Below the pieces are notes generated by a model, which worked only from the letters and a program-made list of their open reading frames with translations, searched no databases and had not been told where the DNA came from. Shown here piece by piece: positions 1 to 9,230 of a DNA stretch of 64,000 bases. Every line of letters begins with the position of its first letter. Position 1 is the first letter of the stretch. The position numbers were made by a program, and so were the translations under genes. This stretch comes from 'Nostoc azollae' 0708 (lineage in GTDB: Bacteria; Cyanobacteriota; Cyanobacteriia; Cyanobacteriales; Nostocaceae). The stretch is taken from assembly GCF_000196515.1 (NCBI RefSeq), contig NC_014248.1, positions 744,001 to 808,000 of the forward strand, in the 5' to 3' direction.

Positions 1-83
1 ACAGATAGTTATAATAAAACATGGCTTACGCCATCCTGCGCTATCAGATAGCATAGCGTTCACCTATTGGATCAACTACTCGA

Positions 84-182
84 TTCCCACTAAAAGAATA
101 AGGTCATACTAATGGAGTAGAGGGATAATGCTTCTGCGTAAGGTGGAATCCCACACCCCTAATTTCTTACTGGCAAGGGAGT
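84..182 (+). repeat. 99-bp dispersed repeat, copy A
   Basis: This stretch matches, in inverted orientation, the stretch at 8837-8935 along almost its whole length, with roughly one mismatch in seven by eye. It contains a GGTGG-AATC-CCAC palindromic core able to fold into a hairpin. No open frame is associated with it. It could be the end of a transposable element or a small non-autonomous element. I cannot assign a family. Confidence 0.75.
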
Positions 183-212
183 CTCTAATTAATATTTATT
201 TATGATCACCTT

Positions 213-665
213 TCACTTAGCTTCCCGTTCTAATATCAAAGTCACGGGTCCATCATTTTCGATTCCCACTGACATCATTGCACCAAATTCACCGATTTCG
301 ACTTTTAAACCGCTGGTTCGTAATTTATCAACAAAGCTATTATATAAATCTACAGCTAATATTGGTTTAGCAGAACGGTCAAAAGAAGGACGACGACCTT
401 TAGTACTATCTCCATAGAGGGTAAATTGACTAATTACTAATAATTCGCCGTTAATTTCTTGTACAGATTTCTGCCATCTGTCACTACCCTCATAATCAGG
501 AAATAAGCGTAGTTCTAAGCATTTACGAACCATCCAATCAACTTCAGCATCAGTGTCTGTCTGAGAAATACCCACAAGTAAATTTAATCCCCGACCAATT
601 TTACCGATAATTTCCCCATTTACACTTACTTGCGATGATTTAACTCGTTGAACAATAACGCGCAT
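213..665 (-). CDS. dtd: D-aminoacyl-tRNA deacylase (Dtd)
   Basis: This 150-residue protein has the full length expected for bacterial DTD, which hydrolyses D-amino acids (and glycine wrongly loaded on tRNA-Ala) from tRNA in the cytoplasm. It starts MRVIVQRV. It carries the SQFTLYGD active-site motif at about residues 76-83 and the C-terminal NDGPVT cross-subunit motif near residue 137, the two signature motifs of the family. The ATG at 665 is the natural start because the family begins with this conserved first strand. It stands alone, with CobW upstream in the same direction after about 200 bases. It appears intact. Confidence 0.95.
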   Translation of the reverse strand: MRVIVQRVKSSQVSVNGEIIGKIGRGLNLLVGISQTDTDAEVDWMVRKCLELRLFPDYEGSDRWQKSVQEINGELLVISQFTLYGDSTKGRRPSFDRSAKPILAVDLYNSFVDKLRTSGLKVEIGEFGAMMSVGIENDGPVTLILEREAK

Positions 666-846
666 TATTATTAATAATTAGTCAAATTTCTGTTGTTTAT
701 TTTATAGTGATTAACCCTAATATATGAAACTTGATTATTTTCAATAATCCACACATACTTATAAAAAGCAAATAGAATATTCGTAATTCGTAATAGGGTT
801 AAAAAAACTACTCAATTTATTGATGATTTTGAGACTGTTGATAATC

Positions 847-874
847 ACGAATTACGAATTACGAATTACGAATT
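847..874. repeat. Heptanucleotide tandem repeat (ACGAATT x4)
   Basis: Four exact head-to-tail copies of ACGAATT end at the stop codon of the CobW gene. Degenerate versions lie at 781-795. Such 7-bp tandem repeats are common between genes in filamentous cyanobacteria. No function can be read from it. Confidence 0.9.
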
Positions 875-1961
875 ATTTCCCAAATCCTTTACCTCTACTA
901 GCTGAAGGAATACAAAGACAGTTCTCTAGTTGTTTGAGTAGAGTTTCTTCATTCAAATTTTGACCAATTAACACTATTTGGTTTTTCCGTTCACCCTTCC
1001 ATTCATCATCATCTATGGTAAACCGTTTACCGCAGAGATGGAAAATATGGCGTTGGGGACTTTCATCAAACCACATAATTCCTTTAGCGCGGAATACGTC
1101 GTTGGGGAGTTGGTTATCTAAGAAATACTGAAATTTGCGAATTGAAAAGGGCTTATCACTTTGGAAAGATATGGATGTGAAACCATCATTTTCCAAATGG
1201 TCAGAATGATGATGGTGGTGGTGTTCATGGGTGTGATGATCGTGACCACAATTAGCATGGTCATCATCGTGATGGTTATGTTTGTGTGCTTCTGATTCAA
1301 AGTATTTATCAGATTCAAACAAACCAACACTGAGAATTAAAGGAAGTGGAACTTGAGAATTTTTAGTCCTAATAATTCTTGCACCTTCCTTAACTTTGTT
1401 AATCTTTCCTTCTAATTCCTCTAAAGTGCTGCTGTCGACTAAATCTGCTTTATTTAACAGAATTACATCACCATAACTAATTTGATTAAATGCAGCTTGG
1501 GAATTGAATAAATCTAAGCTATAATTTGTCGCATCAACTACAGTAACTATGGAATCAAGACGGGTTAAAATTCGCAGTTCCGAACTGAGAAATGTCATGG
1601 CTACAGGTAAAGGATCTGCTAATCCTGTAGTTTCTACAACTAGGTAATCTAGTTTTTCTTCCCGTTCTAGAACTTTGTAAACAGCATCAACCAAGTCATT
1701 ATTAATAGTGCAGCAAATACAACCGTTGCTAAGTTCCAGCATATTATTTTCGGTGGCAACAATCAATTCATTGTCAATACCAATTTCACCAAATTCATTA
1801 ACTAAAACAGCAGTTTTTACACCTTGTTGATTAGTTAGAATATGATTGAGTAAAGTTGTTTTGCCACTGCCAAGGAACCCTGTAATAATAGTTACAGGTA
1901 ATCCTTGTTTAGGGGCTTCCATTGCTTGAGATTCAGAAATAACTGGTGATGGCATAGTCAT
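873..1961 (-). CDS. CobW/COG0523-family GTPase, putative zinc metallochaperone
   Basis: This 362-residue G3E-family GTPase has a P-loop GFLGSGKTT at about residues 29-37, a metal-binding NGCICC motif near residues 79-84, an NKAD guanine-specificity motif near 170, and a C-terminal CobW_C domain. A histidine-rich insert at roughly 226-253 contains a run of six His among many more. COG0523 proteins load zinc or other metals into client enzymes using GTP, and the His-rich loop is typical of zinc chaperones. The start could be Met1 or Met3; they are in the same frame 6 bases apart and I see no decisive ribosome site. No Zur box was identified by eye. It is not clearly the cobalamin-pathway CobW. 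Confidence 0.9.
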   Translation of the reverse strand: MTMPSPVISESQAMEAPKQGLPVTIITGFLGSGKTTLLNHILTNQQGVKTAVLVNEFGEIGIDNELIVATENNMLELSNGCICCTINNDLVDAVYKVLEREEKLDYLVVETTGLADPLPVAMTFLSSELRILTRLDSIVTVVDATNYSLDLFNSQAAFNQISYGDVILLNKADLVDSSTLEELEGKINKVKEGARIIRTKNSQVPLPLILSVGLFESDKYFESEAHKHNHHDDDHANCGHDHHTHEHHHHHHSDHLENDGFTSISFQSDKPFSIRKFQYFLDNQLPNDVFRAKGIMWFDESPQRHIFHLCGKRFTIDDDEWKGERKNQIVLIGQNLNEETLLKQLENCLCIPSASRGKGFGK

Positions 1962-2033
1962 GAGTAGGATTTTTGTCTATTTTGAATATTAGCCTGATTT
2001 GGGCTAGTTGGCATTTCTGGATGAGAACTCGAT

Positions 2034-2655
2034 TCATATACCAGCTTGAAAAATCTGATTAGCCGTTAATTTTAACTCTGGAAAAGTTGCTGATACAATT
2101 ACTTCATCATTTCTAAATTACTGAACTTGATATTCGGCATTTACTACATCATAACTAGAAATAGTTGCTTGCTTAGGATTTCCTATTTATTTAGGGAGTT
2201 CCATCTAATACCAGATAATCAACAATACAATATTCAGGAATACCAATTTCTTCATATTCCTTGACCTTAGTCAAATAATCAACGCGTCAGTTTGTACTCA
2301 CAACTTCAATAACTAATGGAATTGATGCAGCTTGAGTAACTGTAGCTTGCTTTTCCCATAACGGCTCATTTGCCAAATTAACAGGATTCACTAGTAAAAC
2401 ATCTGGTAAATAAGCTGATTGACTTTCAGGTGGTTTAACCAAAACAGTTTTTGCTATTCCATAGTATAAATTTAGGCGTGTGGATTCTGAGGTTATTTCT
2501 TTATTCAGAAAAATGATGATCCATTCATGCTGACCTGATGGTTGATTCATTTCAACAATTAGTCCATTTTGTAATTTATAATACTTGTCTTATGGTTTCC
2601 ACTGTACAAGTTCCTCAAAAGTTACTGATTGAGTTTTCGGTAGAGCTAGAATCAC
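2034..2655 (-). pseudogene. Uma2-family (DUF820) endonuclease-like pseudogene
   Basis: Read from a GTG at 2655, the frame gives the usual cyanobacterial Uma2 opening (VTFEELVQW), then an in-frame TAA where the family has a Glu in the WKPEDKYY region. It continues through MNQPSGQHEW, YLPDVLLVNP and PLVIEVVSTN to a TGA. The next stretch reads EYEEIGIPEYCIVDYL, then hits a stop and needs a one-base frame change to reach the C-terminus. Length and motif order match a Uma2 protein of about 200 residues. At least three disabling changes make it a pseudogene. Uma2 genes are a large, expendable family in cyanobacteria. Confidence 0.85.
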
Positions 2656-2827
2656 AATTTACCTTTATATATTGTTAACTTTAAACTTTACGTTTTGTCC
2701 TAGGGCTACTTCATTATCTTTGATAAATAACGCTATGATTTAGTATATATAATGAATGCAACATTTTGCCCATCACTCACAACTTACGTTATTATTGCTG
2801 ATCGTTAGATTGTCCCATTCCTAGATT

Positions 2828-4288
2828 ATGACCCTATCTATTTATAATACGCTTACTCGTCGTCAAGAACCGTTTACTACCGTCGAACCTGGCAAGGTCA
2901 AGATGTATTGTTGTGGTGTTACGGTTTACGACTATTGTCATTTGGGTCATGCTAGAGCGTGTATTATTTGGGATGTAGTGCGTCGCTATCTGCAACTTAT
3001 CGGTTATGATGTCCGTTATATCCAAAATTTCACGGATATTGATGATAAAATTCTGAACCGCGCTAGACAAGAAAAGTCAACAATGGAAGCCGTAGCAGAA
3101 CGTTATATTCAGGCATATTTTGAAGATATGTCACGTTTGGGGATTAAAGAAGCTAATGAATATCCCCGTGCTACCCATACGATGAATGGTATTCAAAGAT
3201 TAATTCACGATTTAGAACATAAAGGTTTTGCCTATCCTGCTAATGGTGATGTCTATTATGCAGTGCAGAAATTTGATGAATACGGCAAACTTTCAGGACG
3301 CAAACTAGAAGATTTACAACTCGGTGCGAGTGAACGGGTAAATATCGAAGATGCGGAATATCAGAAGAAGCAATACCCCTTTGATTTTGCCCTGTGGAAA
3401 GCTGTAAAACAGGGAGAACCTGCTTGGGAATCTCCGTGGGGTAAAGGTCGTCCTGGATGGCATATTGAATGTTCAGCCATGGTGCGCGAGCGCCTGGGTG
3501 ATACCATTGACATTCATACTGGTGGTGCAGATTTAATTTTCCCTCATCATGAAAACGAAATTGCCCAATCGGAAGCTGTTACAGGCAAACCTCTTGCTAA
3601 TTATTGGTTACACAATGGCATGGTCAAGGTCGATGGAGAAAAAATGTCCAAATCCTTGGGTAATTTTACCACCATCCGCAACTTGTTAGATCGGGGTGTT
3701 GACCCAATGGCATTAAGGTTGTTTGTGTTGATGGCACAATATCGCAAACCGATTGATTTTACTGATGAAGCCATATTAGCAGCAACAAACGGCTGGTATA
3801 CATTGAGACAAGGTTTATTATTTGGCTATCAATATGGTAAGAAATTGGGGACTGGGGAGTGGGGATTAGGAATCAGAAATAACCTAACTTCCAATACCTA
3901 CATCGAGAGATTTAAAGAAGTCGTTAATGATGACTTTAACTTTCCTGGTGGATTAGCAGTAATTTTTGAATTAGCCAAAGAACTAATTCGAGAAAAAAAT
4001 ATTATTGTACATCAGGGAAAAACGGAAACTCCACCGGATAAATTACTGCAAGAATGGCAAACCCTTGTGACTTTAGCAGATGTGTTAGGATTAACTGCAC
4101 AACTAGAAATAGAAACCATATCTGAGGATGCTTTAACTGATGCAGAAATAGAGGATCTAATTCAAAAAAGACAGGAAGCGAGAAAAGGAAAAAATTTTGC
4201 TGAATCTGATTGCATTCGTGATGATCTTTTATCAAAAGGCATTACTCTAATTGATAACTGTGAAGGAACTCGTTGGCATAGAGGATAA
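2828..4288 (+). CDS. cysS: Cysteinyl-tRNA synthetase
   Basis: This 486-residue class I aminoacyl-tRNA synthetase attaches cysteine to tRNA-Cys. It has the zinc ligand region KMYCCGVTVYD, the HIGH-type motif HLGH near residue 38, GWHIECSAM with HHENEIAQSE (zinc site), and KMSKS as GEKMSKSLGN near residue 270. The length is normal for CysRS. Around residues 338-355 the sequence GTGEWGLG is encoded by G-rich DNA resembling the 'actgggga' intergenic repeats of filamentous cyanobacteria, so the gene probably absorbed a repeat in a variable loop. It is complete and is expected to be essential. Confidence 0.97.
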   Translation: MTLSIYNTLTRRQEPFTTVEPGKVKMYCCGVTVYDYCHLGHARACIIWDVVRRYLQLIGYDVRYIQNFTDIDDKILNRARQEKSTMEAVAERYIQAYFEDMSRLGIKEANEYPRATHTMNGIQRLIHDLEHKGFAYPANGDVYYAVQKFDEYGKLSGRKLEDLQLGASERVNIEDAEYQKKQYPFDFALWKAVKQGEPAWESPWGKGRPGWHIECSAMVRERLGDTIDIHTGGADLIFPHHENEIAQSEAVTGKPLANYWLHNGMVKVDGEKMSKSLGNFTTIRNLLDRGVDPMALRLFVLMAQYRKPIDFTDEAILAATNGWYTLRQGLLFGYQYGKKLGTGEWGLGIRNNLTSNTYIERFKEVVNDDFNFPGGLAVIFELAKELIREKNIIVHQGKTETPPDKLLQEWQTLVTLADVLGLTAQLEIETISEDALTDAEIEDLIQKRQEARKGKNFAESDCIRDDLLSKGITLIDNCEGTRWHRG

Positions 4289-4312
4289 ATTCAAAATTCA
4301 AAATTCAAAGTT

Positions 4313-4680
4313 ATGAATAACAACAAAGCTATCACTGATAGAACATTTGATTTCGCGATTCGTATCATATAACTTTGCCAGGCATTAGATGAAAAGTCAG
4401 GAGTATCCCGAACAATATCTCAGCAATTAGTGAGGTCGGGTAAATCAATTGGAGGAAGTCTTGAAGAATCTCAATCTGGACAAACAAAGTACAGATGATT
4501 TCGTTCACAAATTAGAAATTGCCTTAAAGGAACGAAGAGAAACTAGATATTGGCTAAGATTGCTAATAGCGACTGAGTTAATGCCAGAAGAACTTTTACT
4601 ACCAATTTCGGGAGAAGTTAATTGATCAAAAGAATTACGGCTATTTTAGTCAATAAAGAAGAAAATCGGCCAAAATAATA
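4313..4680 (+). pseudogene. Four-helix bundle protein (23S rRNA IVS type) pseudogene
   Basis: The ATG at 4313 opens a frame reading MNNNKAITDRTFDFAIRII, broken by TAA, then LCQALDEKSGVSRTISQQL, RSGKSIGG and LEESQSGQ. A further stop and frame changes precede ALKERRETRYWLRLLIATE. The order and wording match the small S23-like four-helix bundle proteins found as solitary genes in many cyanobacteria. A stop within the first helix and at least one frameshift show it is dead. Heptamer repeats (aattcaa) flank both sides. Confidence 0.8.
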
Positions 4681-4704
4681 ATGTTTGAATTTTGAATTTT
4701 AATT

Positions 4705-5850
4705 ATGTGGAAAGAATTAACAACAGCAATTTCTCATGCTGATTGGATCGGTATTCGCGCTGTCAAAGAAATATCGAGCAAGCATTCTGTTCGTGATGGC
4801 TTACCCAAAAGGAATGGTAAAATATTATCAATGGGAGGGATGATAGAAGTCATATTTAAGGGTTCTTTACGTTATGCCGCTACCAACTCCCTCATACTAT
4901 CATCCTTGCAAAATGCTGCCGAAATAGCCTATCAACAAGCACTCGCAGCTAGTGAATTTTGGATTTATCCTTTTCGAGAAAACACCCGTCCTAAACTTGT
5001 TGGGGAATATAATTCACCATTGTTTGAACTATTAGATGCTATTAGTCTAGGTGAAATAAACGAGTCATTAATTCGTCTGTGTCGAAAACATAAGAACTAA
5101 CGATAAACACAAAATTCTACAAACTAACGCTAACATAAACACCGGTCAAAAGGAAACTTGGTTTGTGAGTAGTAATGGTTCAGAAGTATATCAAAAAATT
5201 CTGTCTATTGGTACTCATCTCGGTGTGATCACACAAGATCGTGGATTTGTTCAACAGCGGACAAATAATGGACTACAAGCGCACTTTTATCAAGGTGGAT
5301 GGGAACTCTTAAAAGAAGAAAACCTATGGCATCAAAGGCAGAAAATTGGTGAACAAGCATTAGAATTATTAACAGCCGAAGAATTTCCAAATATCCGCAC
5401 CAATTTTTTTTGTTTTAGCACCAGACCAAATGATGCTACAAATTCATGAAAGCATTGGACATCCCTTAGAAATAGATAGAATTTTAGGAGATGAACGTAA
5501 CTATGCTGGTGGTAGTTTTGTTAAAATGAGTGATTTTGGCCAATTAGAATATAGTTCATATTTAATGGATATTACCTTTGCTCCCACTGTAGAACGTGAA
5601 TTTGCTAGTTATAGTTTTGATGACACTGGTGCAAAAGCAACCAGAGAATATATGGTTAAAGATGGTATTTTACAAAGAGGTTTAGGAAGTTTAGAAAGTC
5701 AATCTTGATCAGGTTTACCAGGGGTTGCTTGTGCGCATGCTTGTTCTTGGAATCGGCCACCAATGGATCGCATGGCAAACTGAAATTTAGAACCAGGAAA
5801 TGCCAGTTTGGCAGACATGATTGCGGGAATAAAACACGATGTTTAGATCA
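4705..5850 (+). pseudogene. tldD: TldD/PmbA-family metalloprotease, truncated pseudogene
   Basis: Three consecutive frames together spell a TldD-type protein: MWKELTTAISHADWIGIRAV (4705-5100), then VSSNGSEVYQK to TAEEFPNIRTNF (5165-5440), then MLQIHESIGHPLEIDRILGD (from 5430). The last holds the HExxxH zinc motif of TldD. A stop follows SLESQS at about 5706, and similarity ends near 5850, so the C-terminal third is missing. TldD works with TldE/PmbA on partly unfolded peptides and in some bacteria matures peptide natural products. Several frameshifts and the 3' truncation make this copy non-functional. Confidence 0.85.
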
Positions 5851-5954
5851 GGGGAAATGCACCTTATTTCCTAATAAAAACTAATGAGGATTTTAAAATC
5901 ATCTATATATATAAGTGCAAAGCTTGATAGATATATAAACAAAATTAATCACTT

Positions 5955-6220
5955 TTTTACTAAGCGATGAATGAGCTTATCTCCAATTGAATAACTCTTA
6001 GCTAAGGATAAATGAGCTAACTATTCATCCATAAATAAGTAAACTTATCTGTAAAAATAAGCAGAAGAAAATATTAAGTAAATTTCAGTTTTTTATTAAG
6101 CGATGAATTAGCTTATCTCCAATTGAATAACTCTTAGCTAAGGATAAATGAGCTAACTATTCATCCATAAATAAGTAAACTTATCTGTAAAAATAAGTAG
6201 AAGAAAATATTAAGTAAATT
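5955..6220 (+). repeat. Two tandem copies of a ~136-bp AT-rich repeat
   Basis: The block beginning 'taagcgatgaat' at 5961 recurs at 6097, a period of 136 bases, and runs nearly without mismatches for about 124 bases to 'attaagtaaatt'. Each copy contains smaller half-repeats (cttatctccaattg, aactcttagctaagg). It lies between the truncated tldD and an ISAs1 remnant and has no coding potential. Confidence 0.9.
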
Positions 6221-6258
6221 GTTGACAAGTTATTTGAGGCTAAAGCTAAAACTCTTTC

Positions 6259-7368
6259 TCAAGAGTTATTATCCATTGCTGCCAAAAACTGTTTATTTTT
6301 TATCCCCCGCTTCACGGGGTTCTCTTTACCCAAAAGATCGACTGCTATCTGCCGCATTACTGCAAAGTTTTGTTGAGCATTATCTTTCCTAATCCGGCAG
6401 TCATCTTGTTTTAAAGCTACATCTAATACCCAATGCAATGAATTTTCTATTGCCCAATGGCTCCGGACAGAATTAGCCAATTGTTCTCCATTTGACTCAA
6501 GACTACTAATAAAATAACGAGTCTCTACTGTTGTTTTATCGTCCACTTGTCCGATAGGTTCTACCATCCCAACACTTTTGAGATTTGACCAAACTGAATC
6601 AGGGTCAAGCTGAAACCCAATTCCAGGTAACATCACATAATTGCGGATCTCATGACGACCATACCCTGTTTCTTCGGGTTTATATGTGCTATGTCGAAGC
6701 TCTTGAAAACCTGTACTTATCCCTGACTTAAATAGCTGTTCTACTGACTCATACAGATTACCTTGGTTCTTTTTTAAAGTAATTACATAATCTGCATTTT
6801 CTTGCGTAATTAACTTTACTATGTCTTTGTGACACCCGATGGCATCAATCCTGACAATACATCCAGCTAATTCTAAAACCTTTAATAATTCGGGAATTGC
6901 TGTAATTTCATTTGATTTCTCATGCACCTTCACCTGTCCCAACACTAATTTATTTGTAGTTGCCCATGCACTTACCATTTGGATTGCACTCTAGTCACTA
7001 TTTTTACCATGAGAACTACATAAAGTTTTCCCGTCAATTGCCACAACTTCACCATCCCTTATCTTATGTACTGATTTCATCCAGTTCAAAAAACAATTTT
7101 GAAATTTTTGCGGATTCAATTGTGCAAATACCCTTCCAAATGTGTCCTGGGACCGGAGCCCATTTCCTAGTTCTAAAAAGGTTTTTAACCACTTATATTT
7201 TGTGCAGCCATACAGTTCAATTGCCACCTAACTATCTGCTCCACAAATTACTGCACAAATTCCAATGGTAAGAATGTCAATTAACTTGTGTCGTTTCCTC
7301 CCCTCTACTCTTGGATCTTCCATCTGTGCAACGTGGTCAGTAATCGTGATTTTGGACTTGAGCTTCAC
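6259..7368 (-). pseudogene. ISAs1-family transposase pseudogene
   Basis: One continuous reading frame from a GTG near 7368 encodes an ISAs1-family DDE transposase: EDPRVEGRKRHKLIDIL, GADS-stop-VAIELYG, DGEVVAIDGKTLCSS, then SD-stop-SAIQMVSAWATTN, LVLGQVKVHEKSNEI, YVITLKKNQ, RSHWAIENSLHWVLDV. The catalytic blocks VAIDGKT and HWAIENSLHW are present. Two in-frame TAG codons (the first replacing the Trp normally in GADSW) disable it. No clear terminal repeats were seen. Confidence 0.88.
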
Positions 7369-7504
7369 ACTTTTTGGGACTTTCTTCTTCTACTTTTACA
7401 ATGACTTTACCATCAGAGCCTCATTGGTCAACCTCTATATCATCAGCCCTCCCTACCTTTCTCGTTTCTTAATATATGTACTATATTTACATGCGTTCGC
7501 CCTG

Positions 7505-8085
7505 CCATCCCTTGGCTTCCCTGTAAACAACTTCTACCGAATTTCTCTGAGAATATGTATCAACTATCTATTGGGGTGTGACAATTGCTCAAGAAACATT
7601 GGTAATAAAGTAGTCAATATCAGTGGCTTGAGAGAAAGTAGAACCGTTGATGACGTTGGATTATAGCAATATTACCCTTTCCAGTTAAGCGTGATATTTC
7701 TACTTCTTTAGTTACTACCCATAATGTTTTGGGTTTATCTAACTCCAGTTGAATTTCTGTAAAAGCCTGTTGGGGTAAACTTTGTGCTAATTCATCTAAC
7801 CTAATTATTTGTGGATTATCCTCTTGGTCACTCACTAGCAAGGACTTTGGGATTTTTACCTAATCCTCCTCAATACTTTAAATTCTGATTTTCTATCTTT
7901 AATAAGAAAGATGTATTGTGGCCATATCCAGCATCTATAATTACTATTTCTGCTTGATAACCACCGCTTAAAGTCAGATCTATTAATTTAATTCCTAACT
8001 CAGGCTTCTTCTCAAATAGAGGGTCTTGTTTCCCTTTGGCTAAAGAATCACCGTGGTGATCTAATTCTATCTCTAATTGATATGG
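7505..8085 (-). mobile_element. IS701-like element, internal/3' fragment
   Basis: This minus-strand fragment repeats parts of two larger IS701-like copies in the window (33465-34800 plus, 55274-56631 minus): HHGDSLAKGKQDPLFEKKPE, SGGYQAEIVIIDAGYGHN, QIIRLDELAQSLPQQAF and PKTLWVVTKEVEISRL. The 5' half is missing, and at about 8085 it runs directly into an IS630 fragment. Frameshifts and a stop are present inside. Confidence 0.8.
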
Positions 8086-8644
8086 GCATTCATCTAGGCA
8101 GAGTGTAGGTTTTTTCGGATCATATGGCTCATTGTACAAATCCAAAACATTTTCTATTCTGAACACATACTCTGGGTTAACTTCGGGAATACACCACTCT
8201 TTTTTTACCCACGGTTTAATTTCATTTTTTTTTTTAGAGTTTGGCGTATTATTTCGTCTGAAATGCAATCTATGATACCAACCTTCACTAAATGCTCCGC
8301 TAATAATTGCATTGTCCAACGTACTCTTCCTTCTGGCGGATTAGAACAAGCAGTCGCAATCAAAAATGCTTCTTGTTTTTCATCTAATTTTTTGGGTTTT
8401 GGTAGATTTTCCCCATCCTTTAAAGCAAATTCTAATCCACCAATCACAAACTTTTCTCTTGTCCTTTCCACCGTGGCAACATGAACTCGAACTGCGGCAG
8501 CGCCGTGTCCGTTTCTCCCTCAGATGACATTCAAAGAATGTTTGCACGGGTTATAGTTCTTGCTTTGTGCTTTCCTTTTTTGAGGATTGCTTGCAGTTGT
8601 AAAACTTCCTCTTTACTTAAATCTACAACATACTTTTTTGCCAT
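8086..8644 (-). pseudogene. IS630-family transposase, 5' fragment
   Basis: From the ATG at 8644 the frame reads MAKKYVVDLSKEEVLQLQAI, a stop after RANIL, then after a frame change VERTREKFVIGGLEFALKDG, EGRVRWTMQLLAEHLVKVGI and, after a run of 11 A, KPWVKKEWCIPEVNPEYVFR and EPYDPKKPTLCLDE. This is the DNA-binding half plus the start of the DDE domain of an IS630 transposase. It breaks off at CPYQLE, where IS701-like sequence begins. The A-run may once have been a programmed frameshift site, but the other lesions make the copy dead. Confidence 0.85.
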
Positions 8645-8740
8645 GGTCAACCCCTTTTTTGACTAGTTTATCAATGTAGAGGGGCTTACCCAGCAACATT
8701 GCCTTGGTTGACTACTAGCTAAACATAGGCTGAAATAATA

Positions 8741-8763
8741 AAACCCTTACACAGTAAGGGTTT
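8741..8763. repeat. Perfect hairpin near IS630 remnant end
   Basis: AAACCCTTAC and its complement GTAAGGGTTT flank a 3-base loop. It lies about 100 bases outside the IS630 fragment and may belong to the old element end. A stem-loop terminator is possible, but there is no U-run. Confidence 0.5.
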
Positions 8764-8836
8764 ATAGAGTTAATCTTCTTGTGGACATTTATTTGTCAAG
8801 TGGTCATTTAATTTTGCAAGCGACAACATCGTACTT

Positions 8837-8935
8837 ACTCCCTTCCCAGTATGAAATTAGGGGTGTGGGATTCCACCTTACACAAAAGCATTATCCCGCT
8901 ACCCTATTACTATGACCTTATTCTTTTAGTGGGAA
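8837..8935 (-). repeat. 99-bp dispersed repeat, copy B (inverted)
   Basis: This is the reverse complement of the sequence at 84-182 with scattered mismatches. Together the two copies bracket the dtd-cobW-cysS-IS segment as an inverted pair about 8.7 kb apart. Confidence 0.75.
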
Positions 8936-9230
8936 GGGAATATTAAACTCAACTTTGAAAACTTCTGTCCTTTGCGCCTTTAGTTATTTGTATCTTTGCA
9001 CGAAACCATATCATTAAGCAATACCTGGAAAATGCGATCGCCCACAGCCCATATACTTGTCCAGAAAACTCTTATGTGATAGTATCCCTCCACAATGAAT
9101 GGTAAAGCTGGTGAATTACAAAGCTGGAGTATTGACGACAACCACCAATTTCAACTTGAAACCATTGAATGTATAAATTTAGCAACTTTAAGTTAACATT
9201 AATAGTCTGACATTCTACATCTTAACTACT

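Noticed and set aside
1118-1330. 70-codon Thr/Ile/Met-rich frame within the CobW gene
   Set aside because: It is another frame of the His-rich codon run of the CobW gene on the same strand.
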